IMG/VR virus record: IMGVR_UViG_3300012927_000005
Location: 16,449 to 80,448 of that record
Source of the DNA: a virus
DNA length: 64,000 nucleotides
Reading direction: 5' to 3' (one strand)
The position numbers and the translations under genes were made by a program. This document shows, one piece after another, positions 52,390-58,609 of this stretch (positions are counted from its first letter, which is position 1; each line of letters starts with the position of its first letter). The notes under the pieces are model-generated. The model had not been told where the DNA came from. It did no database searches and saw nothing but the letters and a program-made list of their open reading frames with translations.

Positions 52390-52941
52390 TCATTGTAGCA
52401 CAGGTTGAGCGGAATTGCAAATCTTAGATTCCATCCAATCAGCAATTTTTCTGTGTTCCTCGGCTGTACCGTTGTTCTTTATGCGGTTAGCTCGATAGGA
52501 CATAACTACAACATTATCCTTGAAATACCCCAATTCAGGTCGAATTCTATCTATACTAGGTGAACCGTCTCTATTGCTATCAACACTTCTGGGCTGAAGT
52601 TTTATCCCCAAAATTGGACAATATTCAGGGATTATAATATCTTCTTCTTTAAGATCAAAAGGAACATTAAACCTTTTCGCTCTCTGTTTAGCAGCATAAA
52701 CTAAATGCCGTTCTAAATACTTGATGTAGCGGGCTTGTTGCTGAGAGATCATTTTCTCTCGATTGTTCTGGTACCGTTCAGCCCACCGCTGTTTTGTACG
52801 ATCCATATTCTTCGCCCGATTAGCCCTGACCTTTTTAACATCACAAGGTTTACAAAGAGAACGAAGACCGTCTTTCTGGCCCTTATCTTTACTAAAGCAC
52901 TCAAGCAGCTTTTCTTCACGACATATTCTACAGATTTTCAT
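52390..52941 (-). CDS. HNH endonuclease just downstream of the capsid gene
   Basis: The ATG at 52941 follows TTGAGGAAAAT and is preferred to one at 52995. An N-terminal zinc ribbon (CRICREEKLLECF...CKPC) and a basic linker precede the HNH core: CPILGIKL, the SPSIDRIRPELGYFKDNVVV block and RANRIKNN. It has its own promoter and lies beside the intron-rich capsid gene, where it may target an intronless allele (inference). Confidence 0.85.
   Translation of the reverse strand: MKICRICREEKLLECFSKDKGQKDGLRSLCKPCDVKKVRANRAKNMDRTKQRWAERYQNNREKMISQQQARYIKYLERHLVYAAKQRAKRFNVPFDLKEEDIIIPEYCPILGIKLQPRSVDSNRDGSPSIDRIRPELGYFKDNVVVMSYRANRIKNNGTAEEHRKIADWMESKICNSAQPVLQ
52392..52420 (-). promoter_or_regulatory. 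possible sigma-70 promoter
   Basis: On the - strand TTGCAA, 17-base spacer, TACAAT, then six bases to an ATG. This matches the geometry of the other leaderless-type promoters but has weaker boxes. Confidence 0.45.
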
Positions 52942-53028
52942 ATTTTCCTCAAGTTGCAGTAGCGGACGCACTTGAGGGAACGCCCGCCGCCGCATTTAAT
53001 TGCACCTGATGATCAATCAGATAATTCT

Positions 53029-53057
53029 ATTATACTCCGAATCAAGAGTTTTGTCAA
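53029..53057 (-). promoter_or_regulatory. sigma-70 promoter of the HNH gene
   Basis: On the - strand TTGACA (53057-53052), 17-base spacer, TATAAT (53034-53029). It starts 26 bases after the capsid stop codon. Confidence 0.85.
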
Positions 53058-53082
53058 GCACTATTTTAGCTGCTTGAATCAG

Positions 53083-56000
53083 TTAAACCAGCACTTTAAC
53101 TAGCTGCTGGAAGTCTCTGATTGCAATCGTCTTATAGTCATTGTTGAACCGGGCATCGTTGTTACTCACCTTGCGGCGGGATAGATCATTTCTGTCTATC
53201 TCTGTATGTCGCCATACAGTCCGGACTATCGCACAACCGCTTGACTGCGGTTTCTTCTCGTTTAGTCTCTTCAGCCGAAATTATCTTGCTGTTTGTTGTC
53301 TCCCAAAGGAGAGGTTCAATTTGATTAGAGAAGATTTATACTGCGCCAAGGTTAACGCAGTGACGTAGTGAACTTAACATTATAAGCGCACCAACCCGTT
53401 TGTTTTCAGCAACTTAGCATCTCTGCTAGTTGGCGCTCACAATCGCTCGTGAGATGAGACTGTATCTTAGCTTTCGCTTCTATCATGTCAGTCGTTACGG
53501 TGCCTTGCGGTTACCTCGGGATTGTCCACTAGGGAGTTTCCCCGATATAGATAGATTTAAAATCGGCAGTTTGACGTACCGATCTGTCTTGCTGGATCAG
53601 AAACACTACCCTGTTGAGGAGCTTCCTGAATACATTGGATTATTGCGTCTTTGACGACTCTACATGTTTCCAAGTAGTTTGGACTATATCTTCATCCCAG
53701 TAGGATGGCATCGTGTAGTCTCTACGGCTCCCAGTTAGGTTGCCTCGGGGTTACCCTCGCGGGCCTTCACCGATATAGATGTATTTTCAGTTAGCATTGC
53801 TGCTAAAAGTGCCTAGTTTCCAGAGCAATTTGTAGTTTCTTTCCAGATATTGTTTAAGTACTTTTAAGTACATTCTCATAGTTTCTTATGAGGTCGGACT
53901 ATGTCTTCACTTTCGTGTCTAGCGTATAGTCTCTAAGGATTCCCTTGCGGGTCTTTCCTCGGCGTTACCTTTACAGGCGTTCACCGATATAGCTAAATTA
54001 AGTGGCAAAAGTCTTTACCACTTTCCGGATTTCTTCCAAGAAAAACGGCGAACAACGCGTCATCTCCGTAGAGATAAGTATTATCAGGTTTGTTTTAGGC
54101 CGCCAAGCTCACGCGTGGGGCTCTCACTTCATCTCTGAAGTGCTCAGGCTCTATCTTCACTACATGGCTTCCTTTAGAAGTAGTCGTAGTGTCTTGCGTA
54201 TTAGTCGTTACAGAACGCCCTTTTTTGTTTAACTCCATCATTTTAAGTCTATAGGGTGCTCTTTTCGCAGGATCGTTCACGTTGAAAAGAGATTGATAAT
54301 CCAACATCAATTGTAACTGCTCACACTTAATTTTCATGTAAGGTTTCACGGCTTGTAAGAAATCGTGAATATCTTGTTTCCGACTGAGAGACCAGAGATA
54401 GCAATCTTTGTTCTTTTTGTCTGGAACGATGCGCAGTTGAAGATTTCCACCAAATTTGGCATACAACCAATCGGTTAGAATTCTGTTGGTATTACCTACT
54501 ATGACTTTACAACCGTACGTATAGCAAACTACACCTTTACGGTTTTTGTTCTTGACGCGGTATATGCTTATACATCCTTCGCAATCCATTGCTGAGGCTG
54601 CGTAAGCTGCGTCGTGCGGAGATAAAATATACAAGGGCTTTCCTCGGTATTGTGAGTTATAATATAATACATTATAACACATATCCACCGATTTAGCAAG
54701 ATTTCGTACCAAATTTTTTAGTACGTGTTTCCACCAATAGTAACAGTAGGAGCAGTGGAGGTCTGCTTGAATGTCGCACCACCAAAGGTGATAACGTCGT
54801 CGTTTGAAAGCGGTGCAAGCAGCTTCTCGCGAGTGTCGTCGCCACGTTTGAGGATGTCGGTCAAGCCGTTCCAGGACTGATCGTTCAACACGTCTCTCAC
54901 TACGTTAGGATGAATAATCCCTCCGTACTGACCGTTAGGATACAACGGACGTGCGTTTACTGATACTAGGGACTGAACAGCCGAGCGAATGTTGTTCGCG
55001 GTCAAGTAAGTGCCGTTTGCAAGCTGGATGTTTACGCTTGAATCGACGCCCGTTGCGGTGTCAGAGGTGTACTGAACAAGAGTGTTCAGGGTTAGGGCCA
55101 AACGATAGTTTAGCTCTGTTGCCAGGTTGTTTAGAAGACCTGGTTCGTCAATTGCAACATCACAATTATGTTTTGGATCTTCAGTATCACTACTGAAATC
55201 AACTTACATTCACATGTAAGATCGGACTCTATCTTCACCGTAAAGGTGTCCAGCGTATTAGCCTCTGGGGTTCCCTTTCGGGTTACCTGCTTCTAATCTT
55301 GCTGCCAAGAGTTTGAAGCATTTGGCTGGATTTAATGGCACCAGATTTAGTTTAGTGCCAAGTCAGATGCGTTGATATAATCGCTGTACTGACCCACGGT
55401 CGCGTTAATTTTGGTTGACGATTCGGAAATAGGTGATCCTACTGTACCTTCCAGTTATGTTAACTAATCATCGCTGAATAGCTCGGACTATATCACCATC
55501 CCGAAGGATGTGTATCGTGTAGTCTCTAAGGATTCCCTTGCGGGTCTTTCCTCGGGATTGTCCACTAGGGAGTTTCCCCGATATAGATACATTTTCGATT
55601 AGCATTACTGCTAAAAGCGCCAAAAGTTTAGCGGCCTGATTTGTGTTAGCAGGCAGAAGAGCGTAGGAGTAGAACTGGATGTTATTTCCAGAGTGCATTG
55701 GAAGCGGCCACTGTTTAGCCATTCCGAGGACATATTCTTATGGGTCACGTTTGACCGCGCTGCATATTACTATGCAGATGAGACTATATCATTTGATATC
55801 GGCGTGTAGTCGTTACGGATTCCCTTGCGGGTCTTTCCTCGGGATTGTCCTCTAGGGAGTTTCCCCGATATAGCCAATTTTATTCACCACCTCAATGATG
55901 GTGTGTTCGCTTTCAAGTTAGGGCTGTGTGTTTAGGCTGCGTGAACAGCGCACTCGTAATCACTTACGAGAACAGACTCTATCTTCAAATTGCGTAGTAT

Positions 56001-56950
56001 ACTAGACAAATTAGAGAAAATGCTTCTCTTTGACTCGTATATTAGACATTTTGTCTTACGTTATGGTCGTTTCGGTGCAAACTCTTAATGACTGTAGCAT
56101 GTCGTTCACTTCTTTCTTTTTCTCCACCAAATAGGGGATGATAGAAAGAAGAAACCGTTCGGAATTGGTTTCCATATCTTCGCTGTGGGGTGTGATTTTA
56201 TCTGTTATTCCCGTTGCGTCAATTATCCCAGCTTGATAGGCTGCGATCTCTCGTCTGGTCTTCATAGTCTGTGAAGATTCTGTAAACTCGTCCATTTTCT
56301 GGATAACGTACTTTGCGTCATCCTTTTTCTCGAACAAAAAGGGGTAGAGTTCCTTTAATAAAGAGGGAAGTGCTTTCTCACCGGTCAGTTTCCAGTAGTA
56401 GATCTTCTTCTCGTCGTCAGGTACTCGGATGAATACGCCGCCAAAATGAAGTACTAGGAACTTGCAGACTTTACGTGTTGTATTTCCTGTATGAACGGAA
56501 TACTGAATTTTGTGAATTACACCGTCATCTTGACCGATGAAACCACCTGTGTCCAACATTCCCGATAAATAGGCTAACTTAGACGTTCGTGTCATTTATG
56601 AGTTTGTTACCTCCGTCTTGTCTCTTCCATTGTATACCAAAGAGAGATTAACGGATATGGTAAGATTTTAAAGCAACCATTGTTAAAAAATTGCTTTTCT
56701 TTCGTCGTTTTGTTTAAGCTATCAACGTTCCCGTTGATGCGTGCTCGCGATCACTCGCGAGATCAGACTGTATCTTAGACTGTTGTCTCTGTACGTTTCA
56801 GTCGTTAAGGAGCCAATTCGGTTTCCTTGGGATTGTCCACTAGGGAGTTTCCCCAATTTAGTACAGTTACCTACCAGAAAGTTAGTAGGTTGCAAGCAGG
56901 TTGGGTAGTTGACCCGAAGATACCTGTATGCTAGATGGGGTATAAGCCAT
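53083..56950 (-). CDS. major capsid protein (N4-gp56 family), split by ten group I introns
   Basis: Exons on the - strand: 56950-56884, 56705-56690, 55923-55898, 55730-55630, 55451-55354, 55162-54720, 54084-54017, 53843-53824, 53632-53578, 53396-53355 and 53169-53083. They sum to 1023 nt and give 340 residues in one frame, the usual length of this family. Typical blocks appear across the joins: NLLATYYERKAIPNLKANTP, NATVGQYSDYINASDLAL, NNLATELNYRLALTLNTLVQ, GGIIHPNVVRDVL, LYGDDALFAVFLGRNPESG and DYKTIAIRDFQQLVKVLV. Each 5' splice site is a U in a P1 helix ending in U·G. Most exon ends are fixed by P1 plus frame. The starts of exons 7 and 11 could shift by a few codons. No clear Shine-Dalgarno precedes the ATG; an A-rich leader does. 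It follows the scaffold gene. Confidence 0.9.
53170..53354 (-). ncRNA. group I intron 10 (185 nt)
   Basis: P1 pairs ACTGCGT with GCGCAGT. P7 strands are AGAGACTAA and GCGATAGTCC. P9 is CTGTATG-GCGA-CATACAG. The core differs from the others. The 3' splice site may be at 53170 or 3 bases further on. Confidence 0.8.
53397..53577 (-). ncRNA. group I intron 9 (181 nt)
   Basis: P1 pairs ATCGGT with GCCGAT. The core GGGGAAACTCCC is followed by P7 strands ACGACTGACA and GATACAGTCTC. P10: AACT with exon GGTT. Confidence 0.85.
53633..53823 (-). ncRNA. group I intron 8 (191 nt)
   Basis: P1 is short (TGCT with GGCA), followed by the same P2-like hairpin as intron 4. P7 strands are AGAGACTACA and GATATAGTCC. 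Confidence 0.82.
53844..54016 (-). ncRNA. group I intron 7 (173 nt)
   Basis: P1 pairs AGTGGT with GCCACT. P7 strands are AGAGACTATA and GACATAGTCC. P9 is CTCATA...TATGAG. P10: CTTTT with exon GAAAG. Confidence 0.85.
54095..54634 (-). CDS. LAGLIDADG endonuclease in intron 6
   Basis: The ORF is open from a TTG at 54712, but a promoter lies inside that 5' part. A TTG at 54634 preceded by GAGGAAAG is the better start, giving 179 residues. Motif DAAYAASAMDCEGCISIY is a LAGLIDADG helix; a second diverged helix lies near the middle. Its 3' end runs through P7 and P9 of the intron. Confidence 0.75.
   Translation of the reverse strand: MYILSPHDAAYAASAMDCEGCISIYRVKNKNRKGVVCYTYGCKVIVGNTNRILTDWLYAKFGGNLQLRIVPDKKNKDCYLWSLSRKQDIHDFLQAVKPYMKIKCEQLQLMLDYQSLFNVNDPAKRAPYRLKMMELNKKGRSVTTNTQDTTTTSKGSHVVKIEPEHFRDEVRAPRVSLAA
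54671..54699 (-). promoter_or_regulatory. promoter inside intron 6
   Basis: On the - strand TTGCTA (54699-54694), 17-base spacer, TGTTATAAT ending at 54671. It would express the endonuclease without splicing of the capsid mRNA. Confidence 0.65.
55163..55353 (-). ncRNA. group I intron 5 (191 nt)
   Basis: P1 pairs TGGCACT with GGTGCCA. P7 strands are AGAGGCTAATA and GATAGAGTCC. Two 3' hairpins (TTACATGTGAATGTAA and TTCAGTA-GTGA-TACTGAA) precede the splice site. The core is divergent from the other small introns. Confidence 0.82.
55452..55629 (-). ncRNA. group I intron 4 (178 nt)
   Basis: P1 is short (CGCT with GGCG) and is followed by a P2-like hairpin TTTTAGCA...TGCT...AAAA shared with intron 8. 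P7 strands are AGAGACTA and GATATAGTCC. Confidence 0.85.
55731..55897 (-). ncRNA. group I intron 3 (167 nt)
   Basis: P1 pairs CACCAT with GTGGTG. The core contains GGGGAAACTCCC and the P7 strands ACGACTAC and GATATAGTCTC. P10: intron GAGG with exon CCTC. Smallest intron of the set. Confidence 0.85.
56056..56595 (-). CDS. LAGLIDADG endonuclease in intron 2
   Basis: The 179-residue product has LAYLSGMLDTGGFIG (residues 7-21) and a second AAYQAGIIDATG helix near residue 125, the two motifs of a monomeric LAGLIDADG enzyme. A GGAGGT site lies 14 bases before the ATG. A TGTCC-type site is inside the gene. Confidence 0.85.
   Translation of the reverse strand: MTRTSKLAYLSGMLDTGGFIGQDDGVIHKIQYSVHTGNTTRKVCKFLVLHFGGVFIRVPDDEKKIYYWKLTGEKALPSLLKELYPFLFEKKDDAKYVIQKMDEFTESSQTMKTRREIAAYQAGIIDATGITDKITPHSEDMETNSERFLLSIIPYLVEKKKEVNDMLQSLRVCTETTIT
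56289..56305 (-). promoter_or_regulatory. TGTCC-type palindrome
   Basis: CGTCCATTTTCTGGATA on the + strand, inside the intron-2 endonuclease gene. Confidence 0.4.
56706..56883 (-). ncRNA. group I intron 1 (178 nt)
   Basis: P1 pairs exon ACCTACT with GGTAGGT. P7 strands lie around 56762-56813 (ACGACTG and AGATACAGTCT). P9 is the hairpin CTCGCGA-GTGA-TCGCGAG. P10 can form between CTTTC and the exon-2 GAAAG. No ORF. Confidence 0.85.
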
Positions 56951-56982
56951 TTGTTTTATTGGTGTTACATTCGTCTGTGGCG

Positions 56983-58134
56983 CTAACGTCCGTTTTTCTG
57001 ACGATTTAGTCTATAGGTTCTCATTGCCGATTCGACTACATCGTCGGACCAATTGTTAACGTCTTCGTCTGGGAGCGCCTGTTCTGGAGAGGCAAGGGCT
57101 GGTCCGCCCGTAACTCGTATTCCAAAGTTGGCCGCTCGCGTTCTGCCTGCTGGCTGCTGATTATCGACAGGAGGTACAGCAGGTGCCGGTACAGGCTCCG
57201 AAGTTGGAGTCGGTACAGGCGGTTGTGGTTCCGGTACAGGCTTTACAGTCTGGCGCGGAGCCGGTGGTTGAGGCGCGACTTCCAGCAATTCGCTGGCAAG
57301 TAAGTCGTCTTTCGCCTGTTCTAGGTGTTCAACTGTCCATACGCCCCGTTCGAGCAGGTCTATGGTAAGTTGATCCATATCTTCGTCTGGCTGAATAGCT
57401 CTTCCGAGACTTTTCTTTACCAGATACCGAACTACTGTGTAAAAATTACGCTGTGTTGGGTAGTAGTCGGGATTTTGCTGAACGAAAGCATTGGCCGCTG
57501 CGCTGATATCAGCGAGCTGGTGCGTCAGGGTGACTTCGTTCAATTTCTGTGCGACTTCCTGTGGGGAAAGTCCGAATCTCTTCTCGTAGTAGTAGTCTTG
57601 CGCGGCCACGGGGTTGGATTCAAAAAGTGTTTTGTACTCCCATGCTTCGTCGGCAGTCAGGTCGTGGACGACTACTTTCTTAGGCGCGTTAGCCTTGATT
57701 GGAACCGAAGTTGCGCTTCCCTCTCCCAGTTTCACCTTGCGGTCAAGTTCTCGGACCCGTTTGGTGGCGTTGCCTTTTCCAAGCGCTAGGCGGGTAAGCA
57801 GTTCGTCCTTTGTCTTACCGTAAAATCTCTCAGGCTGCGTGCCCGGAATGTGTGTGTCTACTTCGGCGTACCACTGACCCTTACGTTTGTCAATAGTTAC
57901 GGTAACGCCGTTTTCATCCGTTATAGTACTTGGCTGCGGTTCGGGTTCTGGAGCAGGTGTTGGTTCTGGAACCGCCGCTACCGGTTCTGGTACAAGGTCG
58001 GAAACCGGTTCTGGAGCAGGCTCGACAAAACCTTCTTCTTGAGCAATGCGAGGAAGTTCCTCGAAATATGTGTTTGAGTTATCTGCTAGCCGGAAATCTT
58101 CATCCAACCAAGGATCAATTGTAGGTGTTGCCAT
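56983..58134 (-). CDS. capsid scaffold protein
   Basis: The 383-residue protein sits directly upstream of the capsid gene. It is very acidic with Pro/Glu repeats (PEPTPAPEPEPQPS) at the start and Pro/Val/Gln-rich repeats at the end, with a helical middle. This composition and place are those of phage scaffolding proteins. AGGAGA precedes the ATG. Confidence 0.72.
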   Translation of the reverse strand: MATPTIDPWLDEDFRLADNSNTYFEELPRIAQEEGFVEPAPEPVSDLVPEPVAAVPEPTPAPEPEPQPSTITDENGVTVTIDKRKGQWYAEVDTHIPGTQPERFYGKTKDELLTRLALGKGNATKRVRELDRKVKLGEGSATSVPIKANAPKKVVVHDLTADEAWEYKTLFESNPVAAQDYYYEKRFGLSPQEVAQKLNEVTLTHQLADISAAANAFVQQNPDYYPTQRNFYTVVRYLVKKSLGRAIQPDEDMDQLTIDLLERGVWTVEHLEQAKDDLLASELLEVAPQPPAPRQTVKPVPEPQPPVPTPTSEPVPAPAVPPVDNQQPAGRTRAANFGIRVTGGPALASPEQALPDEDVNNWSDDVVESAMRTYRLNRQKNGR

Positions 58135-58209
58135 ATGAAATCATTCTCCTGCACCAATCGGGTGCAACGGGGTATGGTGTATAAAAATTACATAGTAATT
58201 TCTACACGA

Positions 58210-58226
58210 TGTCCAGAAAATGGACA
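58210..58226 (+). promoter_or_regulatory. TGTCC-N7-GGACA palindrome in a gap
   Basis: TGTCCAGAAAATGGACA on the + strand with perfect 6-bp arms, between the scaffold gene and the 114-residue gene of the capsid operon. It is opposite in orientation to most late-arm copies. Confidence 0.55.
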
Positions 58227-58227
58227 G

Positions 58228-58572
58228 TTACTGCTGTTTCAACCGAGCCAGAATTTCTGGCGGTTGCTTTGAGGATTCGATAGCACTCAGTACTTCATAC
58301 TTGAGGTTATCGAGTGTTTTATTGACTGCATACGCAGTAGCATGTGCGGCCAGTACTAAATCTTTATCGCCGGGATTGATGTCTAGCAATTCTTGAGTGG
58401 CGTTTAGCTTATGGGATTCAAAAGCGCTCAACAAAACTTCCCAGCCGGGCATGATAACTAATTGTTGGAGTGCTCTGCCGTTATAAAATTGCTGGATCGA
58501 CGTACGCTCTTCTTCAGTTAAAGGAGCAGAATTAAATTCCAAAGTGTGTACTAGTTCGTCTGGTGTGAACAT
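58228..58572 (-). CDS. small protein of the capsid operon, 114 aa
   Basis: A helical protein starting with FTPDELVHTLEF. Small proteins of this type commonly lie between portal and scaffold in N4-gp56-type phages. Function unknown. It is the first gene after a promoter and may be translated from a leaderless mRNA. Confidence 0.6.
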   Translation of the reverse strand: MFTPDELVHTLEFNSAPLTEEERTSIQQFYNGRALQQLVIMPGWEVLLSAFESHKLNATQELLDINPGDKDLVLAAHATAYAVNKTLDNLKYEVLSAIESSKQPPEILARLKQQ

Positions 58573-58580
58573 ATAGTTAT

Positions 58581-58609
58581 ATTATACCACAAGTCTTAGC
58601 TATTGTCCA
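58581..58609 (-). promoter_or_regulatory. promoter of the capsid operon
   Basis: On the - strand TGGACA (58609-58604), 17-base spacer, TGGTATAAT ending at 58581. The -35 box overlaps the portal stop region. Eight bases separate the -10 box from the next ATG. Confidence 0.7.

Larger units (their letters stand above)
54085..54719 (-). ncRNA. group I intron 6 (635 nt) with LAGLIDADG gene
   Basis: P1 pairs CGTACT with GGTACG. P7 strands ACGACTAATA and GATAGAGCCTG and a P9 hairpin CACTTCA-GAGA-TGAAGTG are read through by the endonuclease ORF. The 3' end is set by frame and protein fit, with some doubt. Confidence 0.82.
55924..56689 (-). ncRNA. group I intron 2 (766 nt) with LAGLIDADG gene
   Basis: P1 pairs AAAGCAAT with GTTGCTTT. 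The P7 3' strand GATAGAGTCTG and P9 hairpin CTCGTAA-GTGA-TTACGAG are near the 3' end. It contains a 179-codon endonuclease gene whose end abuts the core. Confidence 0.85.

Noticed and set aside
54718-55101. A separate 127-residue - strand gene
   Set aside because: It is the 3' part of capsid exon 6; the frame continues upstream to 55162 and its stop lies just past the exon end inside intron 6.
55468-55722. A separate 84-residue - strand gene
   Set aside because: Its first 30 codons are capsid exon 4; the rest is read-through into intron 4.
53520-55870. GTCCACTAGGGAG blocks as more TGTCC-type sites
   Set aside because: They contain only one half-site and belong to the conserved intron core.
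53141-57000. Repeated blocks that look like a CRISPR array or dispersed insertion sequence repeats
   Set aside because: Spacing and length vary, and the repeats are parts of group I intron cores (P4-P7) located between capsid exons.
56983-57010. CGTCCGTTTTTCTGACG at the scaffold end as another palindrome copy
   Set aside because: The right arm does not match GGACA and the spacing differs.
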